DNA of 15,524 bases from Chitinophagaceae bacterium (GTDB lineage: Bacteria > Bacteroidota > Bacteroidia > Chitinophagales > Chitinophagaceae): assembly GCA_947463105.1 (NCBI GenBank), contig CANHSD010000042.1, positions 1 to 15,524 of the forward strand. The letters are read 5' to 3'. The position numbers were made by a program, and so were the translations under genes. The notes beneath the pieces were generated by a model. It saw only the letters and a list, made by a program, of their open reading frames with translations, was not told the origin of the DNA and ran no database searches. Position 1 is the first letter of the stretch, and each line of letters begins with the position of its first letter. This document shows positions 6,754 through 15,418 of the stretch, piece by piece.

Positions 6754-8196
6754 ATGGTAGTCAATGATCAAAACAAGTTCCAGGCGATTATATCCCATGC
6801 AAAGGAATACGGGTTTGTATTTCAGTCCAGTGAAATTTATGACGGACTCAGTGCCGTGTATGATTATGGCCCATGGGGCAGTGAATTGAAGAAAAACATC
6901 CGTGAGGCCTGGTGGAATGCCATGACCCGCATGCACGACAATATTGTTGGAATTGATGCAGCCATTTTCATGCATCCCACAACCTGGAAAGCATCAGGTC
7001 ATGTAGACAATTTCAGCGATCCGATGATCGATAACAAGGACTCAAAAAAGCGCTACCGCGTAGATCACCTGATTGAGGGCGTTGCTGATGCCTTGAACAA
7101 GGAAGGAAAGACCACGGAAGCTGAAAAGCTGATTGCTGATATGGAGGCCTTGCTGGCTGCCAATGATTATGCAGGTTTGAAGCAATTGATTGAAGACAAC
7201 AAAATGAAATGTTCCGTGAGTGGAACCTGCAACTGGACAGATGTGCGTCAATTCAACCTGATGTTTTCCACCCAGCTGGGTTCAGTTGCAGAAGATGCCA
7301 GTGAGATCTACTTAAGGCCTGAAACCGCTCAAGGTATTTTTGTCAACTTCCTGAATGTGCAGAAGACCGCCCGCATGAAAATACCCTTTGGAATTGCACA
7401 GGTGGGAAAAGCGTTCAGGAATGAAATTGTAGCCCGTCAGTTTATTTTCAGGATGCGTGAATTCGAGCAGATGGAAATGCAGTTTTTCATCAGGCCTGGC
7501 ACACAGCAGGAATGGTATGCTTATTGGAAAGCTGAACGCATGAAATGGCATGAATCCATGGGCATCCCTGCAGCGAGCTACCGTTTCCACGACCATGTCA
7601 AATTGGCCCACTATGCGGATGCAGCAGTGGATATCGAATTTGCCTTCCCGTTTGGATGGAAAGAAGTTGAGGGCATCCACAGCCGTACAGATTTTGACCT
7701 GAAAAGCCACCAGCAATACAGCGGTAAGAAATTACAGTATTTTGATACAGAGATCAACCAAAACTATGTTCCTTATGTGATTGAAACTTCCATTGGTCTG
7801 GACAGGATGTTCCTCCTGACCATGTGCCATGCCTACCAGGAAGAGAAATGGACCAAGGAGGATGGCAGTGAAGACAGCAGGGTTGTTTTGAAAATTCCTG
7901 CCCAAATAGCTCCCATCAAGCTTGCTATTCTACCGCTGTTGAAAAAAGAGGGATTGCCCGATATCGCCAAAGAGATCATGGCCACTTGCAGAACGGAGTT
8001 CTATTGTTTTTATGAAGAGAAGGACACCATTGGCAAGCGTTACCGCCGGATGGATGCATTGGGAACACCTTTTTGCATCACCATCGATCACCAGACAAAG
8101 GAAGATCAGACGGTTACCATTCGTTACCGGGATACGATGACACAGGAAAGGATTCCAATTGAAGGATTGGTAGCGTTCATCAAAAGCAAGCTATAG
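6754..8196 (+). CDS. glyS: Glycine--tRNA ligase (dimeric, class II)
   Basis: A 480-residue glycyl-tRNA synthetase of the alpha2 type found in Bacteroidota, archaea and eukaryotes, not the alpha2beta2 type of E. coli. It charges tRNA-Gly with glycine using ATP. Visible parts are the N-terminal catalytic segment (ISHAKEYGFVFQSSEIYDG), an inserted helical region with a KCSVSGTC pair of cysteines (about 152-159), motif 2 (FRNEI...REFEQMEMQFF, 221-245) and motif 3 (IGLDRMFLL, 347-355). A C-terminal anticodon-binding domain (about 380-480) follows. The start is the ATG at 6754; a TTG at 6745 is in frame but lies inside the -7 promoter element. It lies 65 bases after the pyrophosphohydrolase gene, with no strong terminator between, so it may also be read as part of the dtd operon. 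Its stop is 3 bases from the stop of convergent ydcF. Confidence 0.97.
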   Translation: MVVNDQNKFQAIISHAKEYGFVFQSSEIYDGLSAVYDYGPWGSELKKNIREAWWNAMTRMHDNIVGIDAAIFMHPTTWKASGHVDNFSDPMIDNKDSKKRYRVDHLIEGVADALNKEGKTTEAEKLIADMEALLAANDYAGLKQLIEDNKMKCSVSGTCNWTDVRQFNLMFSTQLGSVAEDASEIYLRPETAQGIFVNFLNVQKTARMKIPFGIAQVGKAFRNEIVARQFIFRMREFEQMEMQFFIRPGTQQEWYAYWKAERMKWHESMGIPAASYRFHDHVKLAHYADAAVDIEFAFPFGWKEVEGIHSRTDFDLKSHQQYSGKKLQYFDTEINQNYVPYVIETSIGLDRMFLLTMCHAYQEEKWTKEDGSEDSRVVLKIPAQIAPIKLAILPLLKKEGLPDIAKEIMATCRTEFYCFYEEKDTIGKRYRRMDALGTPFCITIDHQTKEDQTVTIRYRDTMTQERIPIEGLVAFIKSKL

Positions 8197-8199
8197 TCA

Positions 8200-8967
8200 T
8201 CATTTTGCTCCTTTCAGTTTGAGGTAGGTCATGCCAATCATTTCTCTGAAAAAGCCACCCCAACTGTCCATTGCCCAACTCGCTGGAATCATGGAGGCAG
8301 CACTGAACCTGGTTGAGGAGGGCAACATGGAGAAAGCACAAGGGTAGGGTCTTACCGCTATGCCCGCCTGTTCAAAGGTGAGCGTTGCCCTGGGGATATG
8401 AAAGGATGAAGTAATCAGCACTGCCTTGGTTTTTATTCCCCCTTTGCTGTCAATGATTTGCTTGGAGAGTTGAGCATTTTCAATGGTGTTTTTTGATTGG
8501 TTCTCAATCCAAATGTCCTCCGCAGGAATGCCAAGATCAATCAGGTTTTTGGCAACAAACTCAGCTTCCATAAAATCATCCTCAAGGAACATTCCATTCT
8601 GTCCGCCTGATGCAATGATCTTTTTGATATACCCTTTTTTGTACAACAAGGCGGTTTGGATGAACCTGTCTGATGACATGTTGAAATGTCCTTGTTTATT
8701 GACCTTGTCATAGCTGGTCATGCCACCCAATACTATGCCCACATCATATTTTTCATTAGCTGCCATGGGCATTGGGGGAGCATGAAAGGGATATTGCAGG
8801 TTGTTAATCAACCAAGGGTTGGTGAAAAAAAGGAGAGCAGCGAACGCAATGCCAGCCAGTTTTTTTCTTTTGTTTTCCGTCTTGGCCAATGCAGTAAGGA
8901 TGACCAGGATGAAGATCCAGACAAATGGGCTTAAAAAAAAGAACAGGATTTTTCCGACGATGAACAT
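8200..8967 (-). CDS. YdcF/ElyC family protein (DUF218), membrane anchored
   Basis: A 255-residue protein with one or two N-terminal hydrophobic helices (residues about 5-28 and 36-57) and a Rossmann-like DUF218 domain facing the periplasm. Family motifs appear in order: IVLGG (78-82), SGG (120-122), a conserved glutamate in EAEF (134-137), ENQSKNT-ENA (155-165), and TSSFHIPRA (186-194). A C-terminal WGGFFREMIG follows, similar to the family's E-x-x-G end. E. coli relatives (SanA, ElyC, YdcF) affect envelope integrity and peptidoglycan or lipid-carrier metabolism, but the biochemical reaction is not settled. The ATG at 8967 stands 5 bases after the T-run of an intrinsic terminator, and I see no promoter of its own close by. 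Its stop is 3 bases from the glyS stop. Confidence 0.88.
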   Translation of the reverse strand: MFIVGKILFFFLSPFVWIFILVILTALAKTENKRKKLAGIAFAALLFFTNPWLINNLQYPFHAPPMPMAANEKYDVGIVLGGMTSYDKVNKQGHFNMSSDRFIQTALLYKKGYIKKIIASGGQNGMFLEDDFMEAEFVAKNLIDLGIPAEDIWIENQSKNTIENAQLSKQIIDSKGGIKTKAVLITSSFHIPRATLTFEQAGIAVRPYPCAFSMLPSSTRFSAASMIPASWAMDSWGGFFREMIGMTYLKLKGAK

Positions 8968-8972
8968 GGTAG

Positions 8973-8998
8973 AAAAAAGGCCGGCTACAGTGCCGGCC
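8973..8998 (-). terminator. Rho-independent terminator between the T9SS cargo gene and ydcF
   Basis: Read on the minus strand, a perfect 7-bp GC-only stem GGCCGGC/GCCGGCC with a six-base loop (ACTGTA) is followed at once by six T residues (8978-8973). It begins 7 bases after the TAA of the secreted protein gene and ends 5 bases before the ATG of ydcF. Both genes are on the minus strand. Confidence 0.85.
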
Positions 8999-9005
8999 AG
9001 GAGTT

Positions 9006-11894
9006 TTAGTTTTTGATGATCTTTTTGGTGGTTTGGTATTTTCGGTCGTTGCTCGTGATGGTCAAGATGTAAGCACCGGCTGAAAGATTTCCAAGGTTGA
9101 TGTTTCCGTTTTGGTATCCGGTTTCCTTTTTAGAAACCACTGCACCTGAAAGACTGGTTACTTGAACGCTTATCCTTTTGATGCTGTACAGGTCTCCCAC
9201 CTGGTAGTTGACCAGGTCTTTTGTAATGGTAGGATAGATGTTCTTGATGAAGCCTGTATTGTTTCTTATCGGATTGGTAATGGCAGTGGTAATGGTGATG
9301 GGATTGGCAAGGGAAGTAGCAAACATACCGTTTCCGTGGGTTCCCACAACCATGGTATTATCGGTCCAGCGGTGGGCTATTGAGTTGATGATGGCTTCAT
9401 TCATCATGGCGGCAGGTGTTCCCGCAGCACCTGTTTCTCTTGCCCATATCGTACTGGCCCCATTGATGGTTGTTGTGCTGTAGAGCCCTATGGAGGTTCC
9501 AACATAATATTCAATGCCATTTGTTTTTGCAATGATTTCACAAGCCCTAACAGAAGGAATGGTAAGGTTACCCTCTGCAACCTGCCATGTGGGGAGTGCT
9601 GCAGTGGCATTGCCTGTCCAGAATATCGAATTCACACCGTAATTGGAAACAACGGCCATAACCGTATCCTGGTTCCTTGGATTCACGGCGATATCTTTTA
9701 CTACTGATCCAGAGGTCATTCCACTGGGGGTAATGTCGAAGGGTTGGTTGCCTGAGGCACCCCATTGTGGGTCTTTGAGCCTGAATATTTTTCCTGTGGA
9801 TGTACCGATAAACAGGTGATTGTTGGCCGTATATGGCCCTCTTGTGGTAGCCAATGCAAAAATACTTCCTGTCACATTTGTAGTGACGCCATCCATCAGG
9901 GTCCAGTTTGAGGCCGACACGGTGGCAGCATCCCCAGTTCTGTAGATGCTGTTTTTTGAAACGTAGTATAAGAAATCAGTATTGTCTGGATCTAGATGGA
10001 AATAAGTGATGAATTCTCCATCAGCACTGCCAGTAGGCTTGATAAGGGTGTAAAGACCACTGCTGAAATCAAATAATTTCATCCTGTACATCTGTCCAGA
10101 CTGCGCTGCACAGAAAAGGAATTGGTTGCCAGCAGTATTTTTTTTGGTCATGCCCACCTGGCAGCCATCACCTCCCAACAAAATATAATGATCGTTGCTA
10201 TCAGGTAAAGCGTTGCCCAGTATGCCTGTTCTGTCGCGGAAAGTGGTTGAGTTATCTTGAGCACCCCCGAAATAGTTTCTGCTACCGGTTGTGGGGTCTA
10301 TGCCAACATGATAGTACTGAAGCGTCTGGTATTGTGAGCTCCCCAATGACCATTCAACAGTGGGTGATGTGATGTCCTTGATTTGCCCTATTCCTCCATC
10401 TGATGCTATCAATACTTTGTTGGGATTGGTTGGGTCAAAAGCGAAACTGTGCATATCAGCATGGCTTGCAGCATCCGTGTCTGTATAGGTAGTTGATGAA
10501 ATACCGCCAATGAAACTTGAATTGTCCTTTGTGGCAAATCCATCCAAGGACCGGAAAAGGTTGACACCACCTGCCAGCACAAGGTCAGCATTGGTTGGAT
10601 GAACACCAAGGAGCATGTTGTAGCCACCTTGCAATTCCATGTATCTGTTTGTATTGGTTGAACCGCTTCTCCTTTGTGCTACAAGGGTATCAGATTTGGT
10701 CCAGGTGAAAGGCGTGGTTGCCATATTGCATTTGAAAAGATCTGCCTCCGGCCTGCTGGCTGTTGCGTCATCTGCATTTTCAACCATCACATATAGAATG
10801 TTTTGATTTGAAGGTGCAAGAGCAATGACCATTCTTCCCCATCCGCCTGCAAATTCTCCTCCACTTATGCTGTTGTCATATCCCTTCCATCCTGGAATCG
10901 AGTCTGCAGCGTCTTTGACGCCTCCAGCAATTCTGGTAAAAGATCCAGCATTTCCTGATGGAGAGGAGAAAACACCTGCAAGTGCCCTGTCAGCATTCCT
11001 TCCACTCATGGCTACGAATATCCGGGATCCAGCTCTGTTAATCGCAAGGTCAGCAATTCCACCTGTTGCGGTTGCAGTGGTTGTGCTGCCAAAAATCTCG
11101 GTCCATGTATTGCCACCATCAGCGGACCGGTAAACCCTCCTGTGTGCTGCTGCATATACATCGCCTGTTACCGGGTGCACAGCAAGTTTGTGCACAAAAC
11201 TCCATTGTGAGGAGAAAGCTGTGATATCTGATGGATTTGTTGATGTTAGCTTAACCCAGGTGGCACCATTGTCGGTTGATTTGAAAAGCCCTTCTCCGTA
11301 GATAAAGCCAGAGGGGTAACCTGCTGAAGCACCCAATGGTTCTCCAGTGCCTGCATACCAGGTATTCTCAAATCCAGCCCTTGTATCCTGGGCCAGGGTT
11401 GAAAGACTTCTCACCTGGTTGGCAGGGTGGACAAAGGTCCAGGTGGCGCCTGCATCAGTACTCCTGAATATTCCACCGGTAATTCCACCAGCAATGATAA
11501 CCCTATTGGTTGTACCATTATAACGCTTATCAAATACCAGGGTTCTGGTTCTGCCTCCGTTCTGTGTAGGTCCGGCTGCTGTGTATGTATTATTTACCAA
11601 CGGGCTGTTGAAGATGCCATTTTCACGGATGGGCATGTTTCTCATGGCAGCCAGTTCCTGAGACCTGATGCCTTCAGGAATCAGTCCGGTTTTTGGATCC
11701 CTGGAAAGCATCCATTCGTATTCTGCTCTTTTTTTGGAATTTTCGGTCTCAAGTTCATCATCTTCATCGTTAAGGATAGTAAGTCTTTTGGGTAAACCAA
11801 CTTGCTTTTCTTCTTTATTGACTTGGTACAATACACCCATGAGGACAATAGCAATGGCAGGGATGATGAGGGCTTTATTTTTCTTCATATACAT
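9006..11894 (-). CDS. Secreted Asp-box beta-propeller (sortilin/VPS10-like) protein with T9SS C-terminal sorting domain
   Basis: A protein of about 960 residues. The start is the ATG at 11894 or, two codons later, 11888 (MKKNKALIIPAIAIVLMG); a TTG at 11915 is less likely. A lysine-rich start and one hydrophobic helix form a signal peptide or signal anchor, with no clear cleavage site. Three Asp-box motifs (S-x-D-x-G-x-x-W) are seen near residues 143, 204 and 255 (STDAGATW, STDNGATW, SADGGNTW), and SLDG and ASDGG look like degenerate ones, suggesting one or two large propellers. Residues about 876-960 form a type A T9SS sorting domain with the expected pattern (IYPTITKDLVNYQV, VTSLSGAVV, NLSAGAYIL, KKIIKN). 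The protein should cross the outer membrane by the Por system and be released or attached to the cell surface. Substrate and activity are unknown; glycoside binding or adhesion are possibilities only. The composition, rich in Thr, Ser, Asn and Gly, fits an exported protein. An intrinsic terminator follows. Confidence 0.88.
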   Translation of the reverse strand: MYMKKNKALIIPAIAIVLMGVLYQVNKEEKQVGLPKRLTILNDEDDELETENSKKRAEYEWMLSRDPKTGLIPEGIRSQELAAMRNMPIRENGIFNSPLVNNTYTAAGPTQNGGRTRTLVFDKRYNGTTNRVIIAGGITGGIFRSTDAGATWTFVHPANQVRSLSTLAQDTRAGFENTWYAGTGEPLGASAGYPSGFIYGEGLFKSTDNGATWVKLTSTNPSDITAFSSQWSFVHKLAVHPVTGDVYAAAHRRVYRSADGGNTWTEIFGSTTTATATGGIADLAINRAGSRIFVAMSGRNADRALAGVFSSPSGNAGSFTRIAGGVKDAADSIPGWKGYDNSISGGEFAGGWGRMVIALAPSNQNILYVMVENADDATASRPEADLFKCNMATTPFTWTKSDTLVAQRRSGSTNTNRYMELQGGYNMLLGVHPTNADLVLAGGVNLFRSLDGFATKDNSSFIGGISSTTYTDTDAASHADMHSFAFDPTNPNKVLIASDGGIGQIKDITSPTVEWSLGSSQYQTLQYYHVGIDPTTGSRNYFGGAQDNSTTFRDRTGILGNALPDSNDHYILLGGDGCQVGMTKKNTAGNQFLFCAAQSGQMYRMKLFDFSSGLYTLIKPTGSADGEFITYFHLDPDNTDFLYYVSKNSIYRTGDAATVSASNWTLMDGVTTNVTGSIFALATTRGPYTANNHLFIGTSTGKIFRLKDPQWGASGNQPFDITPSGMTSGSVVKDIAVNPRNQDTVMAVVSNYGVNSIFWTGNATAALPTWQVAEGNLTIPSVRACEIIAKTNGIEYYVGTSIGLYSTTTINGASTIWARETGAAGTPAAMMNEAIINSIAHRWTDNTMVVGTHGNGMFATSLANPITITTAITNPIRNNTGFIKNIYPTITKDLVNYQVGDLYSIKRISVQVTSLSGAVVSKKETGYQNGNINLGNLSAGAYILTITSNDRKYQTTKKIIKN

Positions 11895-11961
11895 GCTTGA
11901 TAACCTGTTTGGCAATTTAACCTATTTTTTAGCTTCAGGTTCCCTTTTTGTGTCATAATAA

Positions 11962-12000
11962 TTTGACCTGAAAAGCCTGAAAAGTTTAATCGTATCTTTG
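11962..12000 (+). promoter_or_regulatory. Candidate promoter of mfd
   Basis: TATCTTTG (11993-12000) is an exact TAnnTTTG -7 element ending 16 bases before the mfd ATG, the same spacing as for the flippase gene. The nearest TTTG (11962-11965) is 27 bases upstream, longer than usual; CTG at 11968-11970 gives 22. The -7 call is good, the -33 uncertain. Confidence 0.5.
11967..11984 (+). repeat. Tandem 9-bp direct repeat upstream of mfd
   Basis: CCTGAAAAG occurs twice head to tail (11967-11975 and 11976-11984), between the putative -33 and -7 of the mfd promoter. A related inverted copy, CCTGAAGC on the minus strand, lies at 11940-11933. It could be an operator or chance. Confidence 0.6.
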
Positions 12001-12016
12001 CCATTCTTGTGAAGGA

Positions 12017-15000
12017 ATGAATCTGCAGTATCTCTTGGATGGTTATGTTCAGTCCCCCCCTGTAAAACAGATGGCGGAGGCCATCCTATTGCCCCAGGCA
12101 CAAAAGATATTGTGTACCAAAATGGCGGGATCTTATGCAGCAGTGCTCTTTTCAGGCCTTTACCAGCGAACTGAGCTGAACGGCCTCAACCACATGATTG
12201 TTCTCGAAGATGCTGAGGAAGCAGCCTATTTTCACAACGACCTTGAACAGCTGATCCATCCCATTGACCTGTTCTATTTTCCCTCCTCCTTCAAAACCAA
12301 TAAGAATTTCAGGATCCAGAGCAGCAGCCATGTGATGCTCAGAACGGAGGCATTGACAAGACTGGCCGGGGGCGGAAACAGAAAAATCATTGTAACTTAT
12401 CCAGAGGCATTGATGGAGAAAGTGTCAACGGCCGAGTCACTTTCTTCCAATATCATTTCCATCAAGGTGAACGATCGGCTGGACACCGACCTTGTCATGG
12501 AAAAATTGGTTGGATACGGGTTTGAAAGGGCCGATTTTGTGTATGAACCCGGTCAGTTTGCGATGCGGGGTGGAATTTTTGATATCTATTCCTTCGGAAA
12601 CGAAAAGCCATACCGGGTTGAACTGTTTGGCCAGGATGTTGACTCCATAAGGATTTTTGATCCTGAAACCCAGCTCAGTGAGCGCAAACTGCTGCAGGTC
12701 AACATCATCCCCAATGCTGATGCAGCATATGAGGGCGGTGAAAAAATTGATCTGTTCAACCTCATTCCTGAAAATACAATCATTTACACATCCCATTGGC
12801 AATTGTTCATGGATCGTTACCGCGACCATGAGGACAATTTGCACCTATACCTTGGCCAGGCACATCAGCCAACCGATGCCAGGGATACAGATGAAAAGCA
12901 TACCGAACCGGATCCTGATGGCTTTACACCATTTGACCACTTGGAACTTTCCCTGGAAAAAAGAACTGTCGTGGAAATGGCTGCTACAGCAACCATTCCT
13001 TCTCCTGATGTTGTTTTCACATTTGACATAGGCCCTCAACCTTCTTTCAACCGGCAGTTTGAGTTGCTGATCAAAGACCTCAAAGCCCATGAGGCTGCCA
13101 AAAAGCAGTTGTACATTTTTGCAGAAAACCCCAAGCAACTCGAACGATTGTATTCCATTTTTGCTGACCTAAAGGCGGAGATTCAATTTGTTCCGGTTCC
13201 TACAGCCATCCACCAGGGATTCATCGACAAGGACAAGGGCATTGTCGTATACACCGACCACCAGATATTTCAGCGCTACCACAAATACAAGATCAAGCAG
13301 GCTTACAACAAGAGCAAAGCGATAACCCTGCGGGCCCTCAAGGAATTGCAACCTGGAGATTTTGTGGTGCACATTGACCATGGAGTGGGGGTATTCAGTG
13401 GATTGCAGAAGGTGCAAAATGGTGGGCAAACCCAAGAGGCTGTCAGGATCATCTACCGGGACAATGATATCCTGTATGTGAACATTAACTCGCTGCACAA
13501 GATTTCCAAGTATACAGGCAAAGAGGGGACACCCCCGAAGGTCAATAAACTGGGCAGTGATGCCTGGGTTAAACTCAAGGAAAAAACGAAAGGTAAGGTC
13601 AAAGAAATTGCTTTTGACCTGATCAAATTATATGCGGAAAGGAAGTCTCAGCAAGGGTTTGCGCATACTCCGGATAATTACATGCAAACTGAGCTGGAGG
13701 CTTCTTTCATGTATGAGGATACACCAGACCAGGGCAAAGCCATCGACGATGTCAAGAAAGACATGGAAAGCCCCCATCCGATGGACAGGCTGGTTTGTGG
13801 CGATGTGGGTTTTGGAAAGACGGAAGTGGCTGTCAGAGCGGCTTTCAAGACCTGCATCGATGGCAGGCAGGCAGCCATACTTGTTCCCACAACCATCCTT
13901 GCCTACCAGCATTACAAAACATTTAGCGATCGGTTAAAGGATTTTCCCGTCACTGTTGATTTCATCAACCGATTCAAGTCAGCAAAAGAGAAAAAAGAAA
14001 CCCTCAAAAAGGTTGAAGAAGGAAAGGTTGACATCATTGTCGGAACGCATGCACTGCTTGGCAAAGAAATCAAGTTCAAGGACCTGGGCATTTTGGTCAT
14101 TGATGAGGAACAGAAATTTGGTGTAGCGCACAAAGAAAAGATAAAGACACTCAAGACGAATGTCGATTGCCTTACGCTCACTGCAACACCCATACCCAGA
14201 ACCTTGCAGTTCAGCCTCATGGGGGCAAGAGACCTCAGTATCATCAATACCCCTCCGCCCAACAGGCAGCCTATTCAGACAGAAGTACTGGTGTTCAACC
14301 AAGACCATATTAGGGATGCTATTTATTTTGAAATTGAAAGGGGAGGACAGGTTTTCTTCATCCACAACCGTGTCAGTGGATTACCTGAAATGGCACAGTT
14401 GATCAGAAGCTTGTGTCCGGATCTCAGTGTAGGTTTTGCCCATGGCCAGTTGGAAGGACATGAATTGGAAGAAAGGATATTTGATTTCATCCACCGAAAA
14501 TATGATTTGCTGGTTTGTACCAATATTGTGGAGAGTGGTGTTGATATTCCCAATGTCAATACCATCATCATCAACAATGCTCATCAGTTTGGCCTGAGTG
14601 ATTTGCACCAACTGCGGGGAAGGGTGGGCCGGAGCAATAAGAAGGCATTCTGTTATTTGCTGGCGCCACCCATCAGTGTATTGCCAGCGGATTCAAGAAA
14701 GCGGTTACAAACGCTGGAACAGCATGCTGAATTGGGCTCTGGGTTTCAGATTGCCATGCGCGACCTGGACATTCGCGGAGCAGGGAACATGTTGGGTGGA
14801 GAGCAGAGTGGCTTCATGATTGAAATCGGATTTGAGATGTACCAGAAAATCCTGGACGAAGCCATCAGGGAATTGAAAAGAACTTCATTCAAGGATGTGT
14901 TCAAAGATGAAATCAGCAAACAAGATGATTTTGTGCATGATTGTACGATTGACACTGATCTTGAAATATTGATACCTGACGAATATGTTGACCAGATTGC

Positions 15001-15418
15001 AGAAAGGCTGCTCCTTTATACGCGTTTGGACAATTGCAGGGATGAAGATGAATTGCAGCGTTTCCATGATGAAATGAAAGACCGGTTTGGTACAATTCCT
15101 GCCTGTGTGGAAGATCTTTTTATAACCGTTCGTTGCAGGAGAATGGCTGTTGAGCTTGGTTTTGAAAGAATGACCCTGAAACAGAAAACGCTGCGTTGTT
15201 ATTTTGTGAACAATCCGGATTCACCTTATTTTCATTCTGCCACATTCAATGCAATCCTCTTGCATTTGCAAACAAAGACCAACAAGAGCCACCTCAAGCA
15301 AGTGGGCAAAAATTTTATGTTGGTCACTGAGCATGTCCATGAAATGAAACAGTTGCAAACAATTCTGGAAGAAATGCTTGCAACTGTCAAAGAAGTAAAG
15401 GAAAGTCCGCAGGACTAA
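12017..15418 (+). CDS. mfd: Transcription-repair coupling factor
   Basis: A 1133-residue Mfd, the ATP-driven translocase that removes RNA polymerase stalled at DNA lesions and recruits UvrA for nucleotide excision repair. The domains are in canonical order. A UvrB-homology and UvrA-binding region (about 1-230) includes EPGQFAMRGGIFDIY (177-191). The RNA-polymerase-interaction, CarD-like domain (about 440-505) includes GDFVVHIDHGVGVF (447-460). The RecG-like motor (about 550-880) has Walker A GDVGFGKT (595-602), the DEEQ box (696-699), TATPIPRTL (722-730) and motif VI QLRGRVGRS (865-873). A TRCF C-terminal domain (about 980-1090) follows. The length is close to the usual 1100-1150. The ATG at 12017 directly follows a GAAGGA. 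A run of seven C residues lies in codons 13-15. The stop overlaps the stop of the convergent DUF1080 gene. Confidence 0.98.
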   Translation: MNLQYLLDGYVQSPPVKQMAEAILLPQAQKILCTKMAGSYAAVLFSGLYQRTELNGLNHMIVLEDAEEAAYFHNDLEQLIHPIDLFYFPSSFKTNKNFRIQSSSHVMLRTEALTRLAGGGNRKIIVTYPEALMEKVSTAESLSSNIISIKVNDRLDTDLVMEKLVGYGFERADFVYEPGQFAMRGGIFDIYSFGNEKPYRVELFGQDVDSIRIFDPETQLSERKLLQVNIIPNADAAYEGGEKIDLFNLIPENTIIYTSHWQLFMDRYRDHEDNLHLYLGQAHQPTDARDTDEKHTEPDPDGFTPFDHLELSLEKRTVVEMAATATIPSPDVVFTFDIGPQPSFNRQFELLIKDLKAHEAAKKQLYIFAENPKQLERLYSIFADLKAEIQFVPVPTAIHQGFIDKDKGIVVYTDHQIFQRYHKYKIKQAYNKSKAITLRALKELQPGDFVVHIDHGVGVFSGLQKVQNGGQTQEAVRIIYRDNDILYVNINSLHKISKYTGKEGTPPKVNKLGSDAWVKLKEKTKGKVKEIAFDLIKLYAERKSQQGFAHTPDNYMQTELEASFMYEDTPDQGKAIDDVKKDMESPHPMDRLVCGDVGFGKTEVAVRAAFKTCIDGRQAAILVPTTILAYQHYKTFSDRLKDFPVTVDFINRFKSAKEKKETLKKVEEGKVDIIVGTHALLGKEIKFKDLGILVIDEEQKFGVAHKEKIKTLKTNVDCLTLTATPIPRTLQFSLMGARDLSIINTPPPNRQPIQTEVLVFNQDHIRDAIYFEIERGGQVFFIHNRVSGLPEMAQLIRSLCPDLSVGFAHGQLEGHELEERIFDFIHRKYDLLVCTNIVESGVDIPNVNTIIINNAHQFGLSDLHQLRGRVGRSNKKAFCYLLAPPISVLPADSRKRLQTLEQHAELGSGFQIAMRDLDIRGAGNMLGGEQSGFMIEIGFEMYQKILDEAIRELKRTSFKDVFKDEISKQDDFVHDCTIDTDLEILIPDEYVDQIAERLLLYTRLDNCRDEDELQRFHDEMKDRFGTIPACVEDLFITVRCRRMAVELGFERMTLKQKTLRCYFVNNPDSPYFHSATFNAILLHLQTKTNKSHLKQVGKNFMLVTEHVHEMKQLQTILEEMLATVKEVKESPQD
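15415..15418. other. Overlapping convergent stop codons
   Basis: CTAA holds both the mfd stop TAA (15416-15418) and the minus-strand stop TAG (15417-15415) of the DUF1080 gene. This is the same arrangement as at 4296-4299. Confidence 0.9.
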
